Source: Streptomyces hygroscopicus subsp. hygroscopicus (GTDB lineage: Bacteria; Actinomycetota; Actinomycetes; Streptomycetales; Streptomycetaceae). From it: a stretch of DNA of 49,650 nt. Below are positions 9,161 to 20,239 of the stretch, in pieces. Location of the stretch: NCBI RefSeq assembly GCF_001553455.1, contig NZ_BBOX01000167.1, positions 1 through 49,650 on the forward strand, read 5' to 3'. Under the pieces are notes generated by a model. That model had not been told where the DNA came from. It worked only from the letters and a program-made list of their open reading frames with translations, and ran no database searches. A program made the translations under genes and the position numbers. How positions within the stretch are numbered: position 1 is the first letter of the stretch; each line of letters starts with the position of its first letter.

Positions 9161-10215
9161 GAGACGGGGTCCTTTCCGGGGGGTCCGGGGGTTCCGGGGA
9201 GCGGTCGGTCGGGGTCTTCGGCCACACAGCCGCAGGAGGTGCGGTGGACGAAGGTGCAGGGCAGCCGCACGGTGCGCGGCGGCCGCCCCGGGTTCTCCAG
9301 CCGGTCGAGCAGCAGCCGGACGGCGGTGGCGCCGATCTCCCGGCTGGGCTGGGAGATCGCGGTGAGCCCGGGGGAGAAGACATCCGCCCAGGAGAAGTCG
9401 TCGAAGCAGACGAGCGCGAGATCGCCCGGCACGCTCAGACCCGCCCTCCGCAGGGCCCGCAGCGCTCCGATGGTCATCGCGTTGTTCGCGGTGATGATCG
9501 CGGTGGGCGGCTCGGGCGAGGCCAGCAGCCGGTGGACGGCGTCCTCCGCGCCCCCCGCCTCCGAGTGGCCGTCCGCCAGTAGCGCGGGCCGGAACGGCAG
9601 TCCGCGCCGCTCCAGCCCGGCCCGGTAGCCCGCGATCCGCTCGGTGGTGGTGCTCAGCCCGGGGAGCCCCGCGACCAGTCCGACGCGGGTGTGGCCGAGG
9701 TCGGCGAGGTGCAGCACCAGCTGTTCGACGGGCGGGGCGTTCTCGGCGCACACCTGGTCATGGGTGTCGCCGACCAGCCGGTCGAGGAGGACGGCGGGGA
9801 CCTCGTGCCGGGTCAGGTAGTCCATCAGCCTGGCGGGCTCGGCCGACGGGGCGACGATCACGCCGTCCACTCGCCGCTCGTGGAGCAGCTGGACGGCCTT
9901 GCGCTCGTGCACGGGGTCGTCGTGCGGATCGGCGATCAGCAGCCCGTACCCCCGCTCCAGGGCGCTGGACTCGACGCCCTGGAGGATCTCGGTGACGTAC
10001 GGATTGCTGATCGCCGAGACGGCCAGACCGATCGAGCGGGTGCGCGCGGTCACCAGGGAGCGCGCCAGCGTATTGGGGGTGTACCCGAGGTCGTCGATGG
10101 CCTCCAGCACGGCCCTGCGGGTGTCCGGGCGGACCGGCCGGGTCTCGTTGAGCACATGCGAGACGGTGGCCACGGACACCCCGGCGCGCCGGGCGACGTC
10201 GGCCATGGTTGCCAT
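9157..10215 (-). CDS. LacI-family transcriptional repressor
   Basis: A 352-residue LacI/GalR regulator. The N-terminal HTH (MADVARRAGVSVATVSHVLN, residues 4-23) is followed by the hinge helix YTPNTLARSLVT and a periplasmic-binding-like sugar sensor domain (GLAVSAISNPYVTEILQGVE; IITANNAMTIGALRAL; CFDDFSWADVFSPGLTAISQP). The ATG at 10215 has GGAGGAG 10 nt upstream; a longer open frame to 10353 has no such support. Its likely operators are the twin boxes at 10376-10399, where one arm covers a -35 sequence for this gene, so autorepression is expected. It probably also controls the coupled kinase. Confidence 0.92.
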   Translation of the reverse strand: MATMADVARRAGVSVATVSHVLNETRPVRPDTRRAVLEAIDDLGYTPNTLARSLVTARTRSIGLAVSAISNPYVTEILQGVESSALERGYGLLIADPHDDPVHERKAVQLLHERRVDGVIVAPSAEPARLMDYLTRHEVPAVLLDRLVGDTHDQVCAENAPPVEQLVLHLADLGHTRVGLVAGLPGLSTTTERIAGYRAGLERRGLPFRPALLADGHSEAGGAEDAVHRLLASPEPPTAIITANNAMTIGALRALRRAGLSVPGDLALVCFDDFSWADVFSPGLTAISQPSREIGATAVRLLLDRLENPGRPPRTVRLPCTFVHRTSCGCVAEDPDRPLPGTPGPPGKDPVS

Positions 10216-10351
10216 CCGCTGGGGTCTCCTCCGCGTCGAGGTCGTGGGTTCGCCGGGTTCGTCGGGTGTCCCGGGAGGCCGGGCGCGCCGAGGCCGTCGG
10301 GGCGTCGCCGCCGTTCCCGGTGGTCCGGCGGGCCGGGCCCCCGGGAACGGC

Positions 10352-10408
10352 AACGTATCGCATCCGCGGCGGGACGTAAACGCTTACGCAAGCGTTTACG
10401 TCCCGCCG
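10352..10408 (-). promoter_or_regulatory. lacI-type gene promoter overlapping a twin LacI-family operator
   Basis: A perfect inverted repeat has 19-bp arms (10367-10385 and 10390-10408) and a 4-bp spacer. Inside it two 12-bp LacI-type boxes abut: GTAAACGCTTAC (10376-10387) and GCAAGCGTTTAC (10388-10399), each with the central CG typical of the family. On the minus strand TTTACG (10380-10375), 17 bp, then TACGTT (10357-10352) gives a plausible promoter whose -35 box lies inside the operator. The site is also 72 bp upstream of the divergent Rieske gene, which it might influence. Confidence 0.8.
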
Positions 10409-10479
10409 GGAGGGCGGTGGCGGGCGGAGGGATCTGTGCCGGTATGGTCGGAGGGCCGCCACACCCCCAGGAGCCGTCC

Positions 10480-10905
10480 ATGTCCAGCCAGCCCGCCTCC
10501 CGCCGAACCGTGCTGTGCTGCGCCGCGCTGGCCGGAGCCGCCGGGCTCGGGGCGGCGGCCTGCACCCCGGGCGGATCGGGCAAGAAGGCGTCCCCGACCC
10601 CCACCGCCCCCGTCGACCTCGGCTCGGCCGGTGTCGTCCCGGTCGGCGGCGCCAAGATCTACCGCGAGCAGCGGGTGGTGGTCGCCCAGCCCGCCAAGGG
10701 CGAGTTCACGGCGTTCAGCGCGGTGTGCACGCACGCCGGATGCGTCGTCGACAGCGTCGAGGACGGCAGGATCGGCTGCCCCTGCCACGGCAGCCAGTTC
10801 GACGCCCGTACCGGCAAGGTCATCGAGGGGCCCGCGGTCGCGCCGCTGCCGTCGGTCCCGGTCACCGCGAAGGGCGGACGGCTCGTCGCGGGCCCCGGCG
10901 CCTGA
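10480..10905 (+). CDS. Exported Rieske [2Fe-2S] protein, probable Tat lipoprotein
   Basis: A 141-residue protein whose N-terminus has twin arginines (Arg8-Arg9), a hydrophobic stretch and Cys28 in an Ala-rich lipobox-like site (GAAAC), followed by a Gly/Ser/Pro linker. This suggests Tat export with a preassembled cluster and possible lipid anchoring. The Rieske motifs are CTHAGC (ligands Cys83, His85; disulfide Cys88) and CPCHGSQF (ligands Cys100, His103; disulfide Cys102), followed by the Pro-loop region. The ATG has AGGAG 6 nt upstream. Its redox partner is unknown; it is not a cytochrome bc1 subunit by length or context. Confidence 0.88.
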   Translation: MSSQPASRRTVLCCAALAGAAGLGAAACTPGGSGKKASPTPTAPVDLGSAGVVPVGGAKIYREQRVVVAQPAKGEFTAFSAVCTHAGCVVDSVEDGRIGCPCHGSQFDARTGKVIEGPAVAPLPSVPVTAKGGRLVAGPGA

Positions 10906-11003
10906 GCGGGTGCCCGGCGCCGCGGCGCCCCGGGCGGCTGAGGAATCCCCTGGGCCTCATCAAACCGCGTCCGGAGGGCGCCGGATGTGTCACTCCCCGC
11001 AAG

Positions 11004-11009
11004 TAGGGT
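11004..11009 (+). promoter_or_regulatory. Possible -10 box of uvrC (leaderless start)
   Basis: TAGGGT ends 7 nt before the uvrC ATG, the spacing expected if transcription starts at the start codon. No good -35 is visible. The same bases could instead act as a ribosome site (AGGG, 8 nt before ATG), so the call is tentative. Confidence 0.35.
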
Positions 11010-11016
11010 GGTGACC

Positions 11017-13254
11017 ATGGCCGACCCGAGCAGCTACCGCCCCAAGCCGGGACAGATCCCCGAGTCGCCGGGGGTCTACAAGTTCCGTGACGAGCACGGC
11101 CGGGTGATCTACGTCGGAAAGGCGAAGAGCCTGCGCCAGCGGCTCTCCTCGTACTTCCAGGACCTGGCGAACCTCCACCCGCGCACCCGCACCATGGTCA
11201 CCACGGCCGCCGCCGTGGAGTGGACCGTGGTCTCCACCGAGGTCGAGGCCCTGCAGCTCGAGTACTCCTGGATCAAGGAGTTCGACCCCCGGTTCAACGT
11301 CAAGTACCGCGACGACAAGAGTTACCCCTCCCTCGCCGTCACCCTCAACGAGGAGTTCCCCCGGGTCCAGGTGATGCGCGGCGCCAAGAAGAAGGGCGTG
11401 CGCTACTTCGGTCCGTACGCCCACGCCTGGGCGATCCGGGAGACCGTCGACCTGATGCTGCGCGTGTTCCCCGTCCGGACCTGCTCCGCCGGGGTGTTCA
11501 AGCGCTCCGCCCAGATCGGCCGCCCCTGTCTGCTCGGCTACATCGGCAAGTGCTCGGCCCCCTGCGTCGGCCGCGTCACCGCCGAGGAGCACCGCGAACT
11601 CGCCGAGGAGTTCTGCGACTTCATGGCCGGCCGCACCGGCACCTATCTGCGCCGCCTGGAGCAGCGGATGCACGAGGCGGCCGAGGAGATGGAGTACGAG
11701 CGGGCGGCCCGGCTCCGTGACGACATAGGGGCGCTCAAGCGCGCCATGGAGAAGAACGCGGTGGTCCTCGCCGATGCCACCGACGCCGATCTGATAGCGG
11801 TCGCCGAGGACGAGCTGGAGGCGGCGGTCCAGATCTTCCACGTGCGCGGCGGCCGGGTGCGCGGTCAGCGCGGCTGGGTCACCGACAAGGTCGAGGCCGT
11901 CGACACCGCCGGGCTGGTCGAGCACGCCCTCCAGCAGCTGTACGGGGAGGAGCGCGGCGACGCCGTCCCCAAGGAGGTCCTGGTGCCCGCCGTGCCGGAC
12001 CCGGCCGAGCCGGTCACCCAGTGGCTCACCGAGCGCCGGGGCTCCCGGGTCGATCTGCGCGTCCCGCAGCGCGGCGACAAGAAGGACCTGATGGCGACCG
12101 TCCAGCGCAACGCCCAGCAGGCGCTCGCGCTGCACAAGACCAAGCGCGCCTCCGACCTCACCACGCGCTCCCGGGCGCTGGAGGAGATCGCCGAGGCCCT
12201 GGGGCTGGACTCCGCCCCGCTGCGCGTCGAGTGCTTCGACATCTCCCATCTGCAGGGCGATGACGTGGTGGCCTCCATGGTGGTCTTCGAGGACGGGCTC
12301 CCCCGTAAGAGTGAGTACCGCCGCTTCCAGATCAAGAGCTTCGCCGGGCAGGACGATGTCCGCTCCATGCACGAGGTCGTCAGCCGCCGCTTCCGCCGCT
12401 ACCTGCAGGAGAAGCAGAAGACGGGGGAGTGGGAGGAGGAGGCCGCCCGAGCCGCCGAGGAAGCCGCCGGAGCCGCCAGAGCCGCCAGAGCCGCCGGGGA
12501 AGCCGAGGAAGCCACCGGAGCCACCGGGGACGCTCCCGGAGCCGCCGGGGCTGCCTCCGGTTCCGCCATGCCCCCCGGAGCCCCCGGGCTCACCGAGGCC
12601 ACCGGGAGCACCGGCACGACCGGCACGACCGGCACCACCGGACCCGCCGGGCAGCCCCTCGACGGGCCCGCCGAGGGGCCCTCCGGCCCGATCGGCGAGG
12701 ACGGCAGGCCGAAGCGGTTCGCCTACCCGCCCCAGCTGGTCGTGGTCGACGGTGGGAAGCCGCAGGTGGCCGCCGCCCAGCGGGCCCTGGACGAGCTCGG
12801 CGTCGACGATGTCGCCGTCTGCGGCCTCGCCAAGCGGCTCGAGGAGGTGTGGCTGCCGGACGAGGACGACCCGGTGGTGCTGCCCCGCAGCAGCGAGGGG
12901 CTCTACCTCCTCCAGCGGGTCCGTGACGAGGCCCACCGCTTCGCCATCACCTATCAGCGCAGCAAGCGCGCCAAGTCGATGAAGGCCGGGCCGCTGGACA
13001 CCGTTCCCGGCCTCGGCGACAGCCGTAAGCAGGCGCTGCTGAAGCACTTCGGCTCCGTCAAGCGGCTGCGCGCCGCCACGGTCGAGCAGATCTGCGAGGT
13101 GCCGGGCGTCGGCCGTAAGACGGCCGAGACGGTGGCCGCGGCGCTCGCCGGGGCCGCCCCGGCCGCGCCCGCCGTGAACACCGCCACAGGAGAGATCATT
13201 GAAGACGAGGCCACCGGCACGGCGGCGTCGTCGAACGGGGGCACGAGACCATGA
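11017..13254 (+). CDS. uvrC: Excinuclease ABC subunit C (UvrC) with a collagen-like insert
   Basis: The dual-incision nuclease of excision repair, 745 residues. The N-terminal GIY-YIG domain has GVYKF (19-23), [12 protein letters not shown] (31-42, catalytic Arg40); a UVR motif (about 220-240), an RNase H-like C-terminal nuclease ([33 protein letters not shown]) and a terminal helix-hairpin-helix pair follow. Between RRYLQEKQK and [14 protein letters not shown] an extra ~95 residues (about 470-563) are inserted: Ala/Glu-rich, then Gly-X-Y-like ([13 protein letters not shown]). Relatives outside the group have a short spacer here. The insert keeps frame and is encoded by 9-bp type DNA repeats. 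The stop overlaps the rapZ start (ATGA). Confidence 0.96.
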   Translation: MADPSSYRPKPGQIPESPGVYKFRDEHGRVIYVGKAKSLRQRLSSYFQDLANLHPRTRTMVTTAAAVEWTVVSTEVEALQLEYSWIKEFDPRFNVKYRDDKSYPSLAVTLNEEFPRVQVMRGAKKKGVRYFGPYAHAWAIRETVDLMLRVFPVRTCSAGVFKRSAQIGRPCLLGYIGKCSAPCVGRVTAEEHRELAEEFCDFMAGRTGTYLRRLEQRMHEAAEEMEYERAARLRDDIGALKRAMEKNAVVLADATDADLIAVAEDELEAAVQIFHVRGGRVRGQRGWVTDKVEAVDTAGLVEHALQQLYGEERGDAVPKEVLVPAVPDPAEPVTQWLTERRGSRVDLRVPQRGDKKDLMATVQRNAQQALALHKTKRASDLTTRSRALEEIAEALGLDSAPLRVECFDISHLQGDDVVASMVVFEDGLPRKSEYRRFQIKSFAGQDDVRSMHEVVSRRFRRYLQEKQKTGEWEEEAARAAEEAAGAARAARAAGEAEEATGATGDAPGAAGAASGSAMPPGAPGLTEATGSTGTTGTTGTTGPAGQPLDGPAEGPSGPIGEDGRPKRFAYPPQLVVVDGGKPQVAAAQRALDELGVDDVAVCGLAKRLEEVWLPDEDDPVVLPRSSEGLYLLQRVRDEAHRFAITYQRSKRAKSMKAGPLDTVPGLGDSRKQALLKHFGSVKRLRAATVEQICEVPGVGRKTAETVAAALAGAAPAAPAVNTATGEIIEDEATGTAASSNGGTRP

Positions 13255-14186
13255 CCGAGCACGTGAACCACGGAGACGGAGCGCAGGTGAATACGGGCAC
13301 GTCGGGAGAGTCCGCCGAGGCGGTGGCCATCCCCGAGCTGGTGATCATCTCTGGAATGTCGGGCGCGGGCCGCAGCACCGCGGCCAAGTGTCTGGAGGAC
13401 CTCGGCTGGTTCGTCGTGGACAACCTGCCGCCCGCGCTGATCCCCACCATGGTCGATCTGGGCGCCCGCTCGCAGGGCAATGTGGCCCGGATCGCCGTGG
13501 TGGTGGACGTCCGCGGCCGCCGCTTCTTCGACAACCTCCGGGAGTCCCTCGCCGACCTCGCCGCCAAGAACGTCAAGCGGCGCGTGCTGTTCCTGGAGGC
13601 GTCCGACGAGGCCCTGGTGCGCCGTTTCGAGTCCGTGCGCCGCCCGCACCCGCTCCAGGGCGACGGCCGGATCGTGGACGGCATCGCCGCCGAGCGCGAT
13701 CTGCTGCGCGAGCTGCGCGGAGACGCCGATCTGGTGATCGACACCTCCAGCCTCAACGTCCATGAGCTGCGCGCCAAGATGGACGCCCAGTTCGCGGGCG
13801 AGGAGGAGCCCGAGCTGCGGGCCACCGTGATGTCGTTCGGCTACAAGTACGGTCTGCCGGTCGACGCCGATCTGGTGGTGGACTGCCGCTTCCTGCCCAA
13901 TCCGCACTGGGTCCCCGAGCTGCGCCCCTTCACCGGGCTCAACGAGGAGGTCTCCGGCTACGTCTTCAACCAGCCGGGCGCCAAGGAGTTCCTCGACCGC
14001 TACGCGGAGCTGCTCCAGCTCATCGCCGCGGGCTACCGCCGCGAGGGCAAGCGCTATGTGACCATCGCCGTCGGCTGCACCGGCGGCAAGCACCGCAGTG
14101 TCGCGATGTCCGAGCGGCTCGCCCCGCGGCTGGCCGCCGAGGGAGTGGAGACCGTCATCGTCCACCGGGACATGGGGCGCGAGTGA
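13251..14186 (+). CDS. rapZ: RNase adapter protein RapZ (YvcJ family)
   Basis: A 311-residue P-loop nucleotide-binding protein. Walker A is GMSGAGRST (35-43); [12 protein letters not shown] and the C-terminal [16 protein letters not shown], typical of RapZ/YvcJ, are present. In E. coli RapZ binds small RNAs and RNase E and senses glucosamine-6-phosphate; the role in Streptomyces is less clear. The first ~27 residues are a variable hydrophilic leader. It is the second gene of the conserved uvrC-rapZ-yvcK-whiA operon, overlapping uvrC (ATGA) and yvcK (GTGA). Confidence 0.95.
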   Translation: MTEHVNHGDGAQVNTGTSGESAEAVAIPELVIISGMSGAGRSTAAKCLEDLGWFVVDNLPPALIPTMVDLGARSQGNVARIAVVVDVRGRRFFDNLRESLADLAAKNVKRRVLFLEASDEALVRRFESVRRPHPLQGDGRIVDGIAAERDLLRELRGDADLVIDTSSLNVHELRAKMDAQFAGEEEPELRATVMSFGYKYGLPVDADLVVDCRFLPNPHWVPELRPFTGLNEEVSGYVFNQPGAKEFLDRYAELLQLIAAGYRREGKRYVTIAVGCTGGKHRSVAMSERLAPRLAAEGVETVIVHRDMGRE

Positions 14187-15202
14187 CCATCCGTACCAGA
14201 CGGCTGCGGCGGCTGGTCGGGGCGCGGACGAGCCGGGGCGCGCAGCCCAAGGTCGTCGCGCTGGGCGGCGGCATGGGCCTGTCGGCATCGCTCGCCGCGC
14301 TGCGCCGGATCACCGGGGATCTGACCGCCGTCGTCACCGTGGCCGACGACGGGGGCTCCAGTGGACGGCTCCGCGAGGAGCTGGACGTGCTGCCGCCCGG
14401 CGACCTGCGCAAGGCCCTGGCCGCGCTGTGCGGTGACGACGACTGGGGCCAGACCTGGGCGCGGGTCATCCAGCACCGCTTCATCAGCGAGGGGGAGCTG
14501 CACGGCCACGCGGTCGGCAATCTGCTGATCGTCGCGCTGTGGGAACAGCTGGGCGACCATGTGGAGGCGCTCGACCTGGTCGGCAAGTTGCTGGGCGCCC
14601 ACGGCCGGGTGCTGCCCATGTCGGCCGTCCCCCTGGAGCTCCAGGCGTACGTCCGGGGCCATGACCCGGCGCGCCCGGACGAGGTCTCCACCGTCGCCGG
14701 GCAGGCCACCGTGGCCCTCACCCCCGGTGAGGTGCAGTCGGTCCATCTGGTGCCGCACGATCCGCCGGCCGTCCCCGAGGCCGTCGAGGCGGTCATGGAC
14801 GCCGACTGGGTGGTGCTGGGGCCCGGCTCCTGGTTCTCCTCCGTGATCCCGCACCTGCTGGTGCCCGATCTGCTCAAGGCGCTCACCGAGACCAAGGCCC
14901 GGCGGGTGCTGTCGCTGAACCTCGCCCCTCAGCCGGGAGAAACCGACGGCTTCTCCCCGCAGCGTCATTTGGAGGTTTTGGCCCGACACGCCCCTAAACT
15001 CGCCTTCGACGTGGTGCTGGCCGACGAGGCCGCCGTCCCCGACCAGAGCAGTCTGTGCGACGCCGCCAAGCGGCTGGGCGGCACGGTCGAGCTGGCGCCG
15101 GTGGCGTCGACCGACGGTGCCCCGAAGCATGACCCGGAGCTTCTGGCGGCCGCGTACGACCGTATTTTTCGGATGCATGGAAGGATCGGCCCATGGCGAT
15201 GA
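14183..15202 (+). CDS. yvcK: YvcK/CofD-like protein (gluconeogenesis factor family)
   Basis: A 339-residue Rossmann-like protein of the YvcK family, related to the LPPG transferase CofD. Conserved stretches are [51 protein letters not shown] and [14 protein letters not shown]. In Bacillus and mycobacteria YvcK binds UDP-GlcNAc and affects cell-wall precursor supply and shape. The GTG start overlaps the rapZ stop. Near the 3' end, codons 261-273 (14963-15001) are unusually A/T-rich at the third position and include GACAC, so this stretch probably doubles as whiA promoter DNA. Confidence 0.93.
   Translation: MTIRTRRLRRLVGARTSRGAQPKVVALGGGMGLSASLAALRRITGDLTAVVTVADDGGSSGRLREELDVLPPGDLRKALAALCGDDDWGQTWARVIQHRFISEGELHGHAVGNLLIVALWEQLGDHVEALDLVGKLLGAHGRVLPMSAVPLELQAYVRGHDPARPDEVSTVAGQATVALTPGEVQSVHLVPHDPPAVPEAVEAVMDADWVVLGPGSWFSSVIPHLLVPDLLKALTETKARRVLSLNLAPQPGETDGFSPQRHLEVLARHAPKLAFDVVLADEAAVPDQSSLCDAAKRLGGTVELAPVASTDGAPKHDPELLAAAYDRIFRMHGRIGPWR
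14969..15000 (+). promoter_or_regulatory. Candidate internal whiA promoter with WhiA-type GACAC motif
   Basis: Within the yvcK 3' end, TTGGAG (14969-14974) and TAAACT (14995-15000) could be weak -35/-10 boxes with a long 20-bp gap. Between them GACAC (14985-14989) matches the core bound by Streptomyces WhiA, which is known to activate its own promoter. The local codons are unusual for this genome, which supports non-coding constraint. Confidence 0.5.
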
Positions 15203-16182
15203 CGGCAGCGGTGAAGGACGAAATCTCCCGGCTCCCCGTCACCCGGACCTGCTGCCGGAAAGCGGAGGTCTCGGCGATCCTGCGGTTCGCGGGCGGGCTG
15301 CATCTGGTCAGCGGGCGCATCGTGATCGAGGCGGAGCTGGACACCGGGATCGCCGCCCGCAGAGTCCGCAAGGACATCCTGGAGATCTTCGGCCACTCCT
15401 CGGACCTGGTGGTGATGGCCCCCGGCGGGCTGCGCCGCGGCAGCCGTTATGTGGTGCGGGTGGTGGCGGGCGGTGACCAGCTGGCACGGCAGACCGGCCT
15501 GGTCGACGGCCGCGGCCGGCCGATCCGCGGGCTGCCGCCGCAGGTGGTCTCCGGCGCCACCTGTGACGCCGAGGCGGCCTGGCGCGGCGCCTTCCTCGCC
15601 CATGGCTCGCTCACCGAACCGGGCCGGTCGTCCTCCCTGGAAGTGACCTGCCCCGGTCCGGAGGCCGCCCTCGCCCTGGTCGGCGCCGCCCGCCGGCTGC
15701 AGATCGCCGCCAAGGCCCGCGAGGTGCGCGGGGTGGACCGGGTGGTCGTCCGGGACGGTGATGCCATCGGCGCGCTATTGACGCGGCTGGGGGCGCACGA
15801 GTCGGTCCTCGCGTGGGAGGAGCGGCGGATGCGGCGCGAGGTGCGGGCGACCGCCAACCGCCTCGCCAACTTCGACGACGCCAATCTGCGCCGCTCGGCC
15901 CGTGCCGCCGTCGCCGCCGGGGCCAGGGTGCAGCGTGCCCTGGAGATCCTGGGCGAGGAGGTGCCCGAGCACCTCGCCGCGGCCGGCCGGCTGCGCATGG
16001 AGCACAAGCAGGCGTCCCTGGAGGAGCTGGGCGCCCTCGCCGACCCGCCGCTGACCAAGGACGCCGTCGCGGGCCGCATCCGGCGGCTGCTGGCCATGGC
16101 CGACAAGCGCGCCCAGGATCTGGGCATCCCCGGCACCGAGTCCAGCCTGACCGAGGAGATGGCCGACGGCATGGTCGGCTGA
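15193..16182 (+). CDS. whiA: Sporulation transcription factor WhiA
   Basis: A 329-residue WhiA/DUF199 regulator with an N-terminal LAGLIDADG-homing-endonuclease-like domain lacking nuclease function and a C-terminal HTH ([25 protein letters not shown]). With WhiB it switches aerial hyphae from growth to septation, activating ftsZ, ftsK and whiG among others. It overlaps the end of yvcK by 10 bp, so it can be translated from the long operon message and from an internal promoter. The ATG at 15193 follows GGAAGGA (15179-15185). A second in-frame ATG is two codons later. Confidence 0.97.
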   Translation: MAMTAAVKDEISRLPVTRTCCRKAEVSAILRFAGGLHLVSGRIVIEAELDTGIAARRVRKDILEIFGHSSDLVVMAPGGLRRGSRYVVRVVAGGDQLARQTGLVDGRGRPIRGLPPQVVSGATCDAEAAWRGAFLAHGSLTEPGRSSSLEVTCPGPEAALALVGAARRLQIAAKAREVRGVDRVVVRDGDAIGALLTRLGAHESVLAWEERRMRREVRATANRLANFDDANLRRSARAAVAAGARVQRALEILGEEVPEHLAAAGRLRMEHKQASLEELGALADPPLTKDAVAGRIRRLLAMADKRAQDLGIPGTESSLTEEMADGMVG

Positions 16183-17616
<1,434 letters not shown>

Positions 17617-17639
17617 CCGCTGTCCCGATGAGCTAGGAA

Positions 17640-17674
17640 CGGGGCCCGCTACGACGCCGTCGTAACGGGCCCCG
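17640..17674 (+). terminator. Hairpin between gap and pgk, partial terminator or attenuator
   Basis: CGGGGCCCG (17640-17648) pairs with CGGGCCCCG (17666-17674), with an inner TACGAC/GTCGTA stem. It sits 24 nt before the pgk start inside an apparent operon, so it likely terminates part of the transcription or protects gap mRNA ends. Confidence 0.75.
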
Positions 17675-17697
17675 ATCCATGATCAAGGAGTCATCCT

Positions 17698-18900
17698 GTG
17701 AAGACGATTGACGACCTTCAGGTCGCCGGGCAGCGGGTCTTCGTCCGCGCCGATCTGAACGTCCCGCTCGACGGCGAGACGATCACCGACGACGGCCGGA
17801 TCCGCGCCGCCGTCCCGACGATCACCAAGCTCCTGGAACGGGGCGCCAAGGTGATCGTCGCCTCGCACCTGGGCCGCCCCAAGGGCGCCCCGGACCCCCG
17901 GTTCTCCCTCGCCCCGGTCGCCCGGCGGCTCGGTGAACTCCTCGGCAGGCAGGTCGCGTTCGCGACCGACACCGTGGAGGAGAACGCCCGGGCCACCGTG
18001 GCGGCGCTCGGTGACGGCGAGGTGGCGCTGCTGGAGAACCTGCGTTTCAACGCCGGTGAGACCAGTAAGGACGACGCCGAGCGCGGCGCCTTCGCCGACC
18101 GGCTCGCCGCCCTCGCCGACCTCTACGTGGGTGACGGTTTCGGCGCGGTCCACCGCAAGCACGCCTCCGTCTACGACCTCCCGGCGCGGCTGCCGCACGC
18201 CGCGGGCGACCTGATCGCCGCCGAGCTGTCCGTCCTCAAGAAGCTCACCGAGGACGTCAAGCGGCCCTACGCCGTCGTCCTCGGCGGCGCCAAGGTCTCC
18301 GACAAGCTCGGCGTCATCGACCACCTCCTGGAGAAGGCCGACCGCATCCTGATCGGCGGCGGCATGGCCTACACCTTCCTCAAGGCCCAGGGCCACGAGG
18401 TCGGCGGCTCGCTGCTGCAGGAGGACCAGGTTCCGGCGGTCCAGGACTATCTGCGCCGGGCGAAGGCGCGCGGGGTGGAATTCGTGCTCCCGGTCGACGT
18501 CGTCGCCGCGTCCGAGTTCCCGGACCTGAAGACCAAGGCTCCCGGGAACCCGCGGACCATCCCGGCGGACGCGATCCCGGCCGATCTGCAGGGGCTGGAC
18601 GTCGGTCCGGAGACCCGCAAGCTGTACGCCTCGAAGCTCGCCGACGCGGCCACCGTCTTCTGGAACGGCCCGATGGGCGTCTTCGAGCACCCCGACTTCG
18701 CCGAGGGCACCCGGGCCGTGGCCCAGGCGCTCCTGGACAGCCCGGCCTTCACCGTGGTCGGCGGCGGTGACTCCGCCGCGGCCGTACGGATCCTGGGCTT
18801 CGACGAGAACGCTTTCGGCCACATCTCGACCGGCGGTGGAGCGAGCCTCGAATATCTCGAGGGCAAGACGCTCCCCGGCCTCGCCGCACTGGAGGACTGA
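17698..18900 (+). CDS. pgk: Phosphoglycerate kinase
   Basis: A 400-residue two-domain kinase making ATP and 3-phosphoglycerate from 1,3-bisphosphoglycerate. Seen are [11 protein letters not shown], the substrate-site [23 protein letters not shown], and the C-terminal nucleotide site [10 protein letters not shown] plus GGGDSAAAV and [13 protein letters not shown]. The GTG start has AAGGAG 7 nt upstream. It is followed by tpiA after 5 bp. Confidence 0.97.
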   Translation: MKTIDDLQVAGQRVFVRADLNVPLDGETITDDGRIRAAVPTITKLLERGAKVIVASHLGRPKGAPDPRFSLAPVARRLGELLGRQVAFATDTVEENARATVAALGDGEVALLENLRFNAGETSKDDAERGAFADRLAALADLYVGDGFGAVHRKHASVYDLPARLPHAAGDLIAAELSVLKKLTEDVKRPYAVVLGGAKVSDKLGVIDHLLEKADRILIGGGMAYTFLKAQGHEVGGSLLQEDQVPAVQDYLRRAKARGVEFVLPVDVVAASEFPDLKTKAPGNPRTIPADAIPADLQGLDVGPETRKLYASKLADAATVFWNGPMGVFEHPDFAEGTRAVAQALLDSPAFTVVGGGDSAAAVRILGFDENAFGHISTGGGASLEYLEGKTLPGLAALED

Positions 18901-18905
18901 ACACC

Positions 18906-19682
18906 GTGAGTGACCGTACCCCGCTGATGGCGGGCAACTGGAAGATGAACCTCAACCACCTCGAGGCCATCGCCCACGTCCAGAAGCTCGCCTTCGCGCT
19001 CGCCGACAAGGACTACGAGTCCGTGGAGGTCGCGGTGGTGCCGCCCTTCACCGATCTGCGGTCGGTGCAGACCCTGGTCGAGGGCGACAAGCTGAAGATC
19101 AAGTACGGCGCCCAGGACATCTCCGCGCACGACTCGGGTGCGTACACCGGCGAGATCTCCGGTCCGATGCTGGCCAAGCTCAAGTGCTCCTTCGCCGTCG
19201 TCGGGCACTCGGAGCGGCGCCAGTACCACGGCGAGTCCGACGAGCTGTGCAACGCCAAGGTCAAGGCGGCCTTCCGCAACGACCTCACCCCGATCCTGTG
19301 CGTCGGCGAGGGCCTGGACGTCCGCAAGGCGGGCAACCATGTGGCGCACACCCTCGCCCAGGTGGACGGCGGTCTCAAGGACGTCCCGGCCGAGCAGGCC
19401 GAGACCATCGTGATCGCCTACGAGCCGGTCTGGGCGATCGGCACCGGCGAGGTCGCGACCCCCGAGGACGCCCAGGAGGTCTGCGGGGCCATCCGCGGCC
19501 GGCTCGCCGAGCTCTACGGCCAAGAGGTCGCCGACAAGGTCCGCATCCAGTACGGCGGCTCGGTGAAGTCCGGGAACGTCGCCGCGATCATGGCCCAGCC
19601 GGATGTGGACGGCGCCCTGATCGGTGGCGCGTCGCTGGACGCGGAGGAATTCGTCAAGATCGTTCGTTTCCGCGACCAGTGA
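18906..19682 (+). CDS. tpiA: Triosephosphate isomerase
   Basis: A 258-residue TIM barrel interconverting dihydroxyacetone phosphate and glyceraldehyde-3-phosphate. All catalytic residues are present: Asn11 and Lys13 (GNWKMN), His101 (GHSERR), Glu173 in [11 protein letters not shown], and the phosphate loop YGGSVKSGN. The GTG start has GGAGG (18892-18896) 9 nt upstream, inside the end of pgk. It is co-transcribed with pgk. Confidence 0.97.
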   Translation: MSDRTPLMAGNWKMNLNHLEAIAHVQKLAFALADKDYESVEVAVVPPFTDLRSVQTLVEGDKLKIKYGAQDISAHDSGAYTGEISGPMLAKLKCSFAVVGHSERRQYHGESDELCNAKVKAAFRNDLTPILCVGEGLDVRKAGNHVAHTLAQVDGGLKDVPAEQAETIVIAYEPVWAIGTGEVATPEDAQEVCGAIRGRLAELYGQEVADKVRIQYGGSVKSGNVAAIMAQPDVDGALIGGASLDAEEFVKIVRFRDQ

Positions 19683-19713
19683 GTAGGCCCTAGCACGCGG
19701 GTCGTCGTACCCT

Positions 19714-19757
19714 GTCGGGGGTCGTGGCGGTGGGATTCGCGCCGTCCGGCCCCCGAC
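19714..19757 (+). other. Inverted repeat upstream of secG
   Basis: GTCGGGGG (19714-19721) can pair with CCCCCGAC (19750-19757) across a 28-nt loop, 34 bp before secG. It could be a weak terminator for tpiA or leader structure for secG; nothing decides this. Confidence 0.35.
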
Positions 19758-19790
19758 GTCCGTCACAAGCCCGAGAAGGTTGGTCCAGCC

Positions 19791-20024
19791 GTGATCATGG
19801 GGTTTTCGATCGCCCTCATCATCTTCAGCCTCCTGTTGATGATGTTGGTGCTCATGCACAAGGGGAAGGGCGGCGGCCTGTCCGACATGTTCGGTGGCGG
19901 TATGCAGTCCTCGGTGGGCGGCTCCTCGGTCGCCGAGCGCAACCTGGACCGCATCACCGTGGTGGTCGGGCTGCTGTGGTTCGTCTGCATCGTCGTGCTC
20001 GGGCTGCTGATGAAGCTCGACTGA
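19791..20024 (+). CDS. secG: Preprotein translocase subunit SecG
   Basis: A 77-residue subunit of the SecYEG channel. Two hydrophobic helices (about 3-22 and 53-74) flank the conserved Gly-rich loop KGKGGGLSDMFGGGMQSS. The GTG at 19791 follows AAGGT at a spacing of about 11 nt; the ATG at 19797 is an alternative start. SecG behind tpiA is a common arrangement in bacteria. Confidence 0.93.
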   Translation: MIMGFSIALIIFSLLLMMLVLMHKGKGGGLSDMFGGGMQSSVGGSSVAERNLDRITVVVGLLWFVCIVVLGLLMKLD

Positions 20025-20239
20025 GGCTCCGGCGGGGCCCATGCGGGCCCGGCTGACGCCCGATAACTGACGTACCGTCGCCAGCGGGGCTCATATGCGG
20101 CCTATGATGGCATGGCGTCCTCGGTGGCGGGTGTAACTCCTCTCACCGGACGCGCGTTGGGCCTTACGTAGACTGGGGCGCCGGGCGGCGGAGCTGCCAA
20201 TCGAGGCTTCGCGGCACCATCACGCAGGGAGTTACGACC

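Noticed and set aside
20041..20239. SigR-type promoter before rbpA
   Set aside because: No GGAAT-N18/19-GTT pair was found. TATGAT (20103-20108) could be a -10 box, but no matching -35 is seen.
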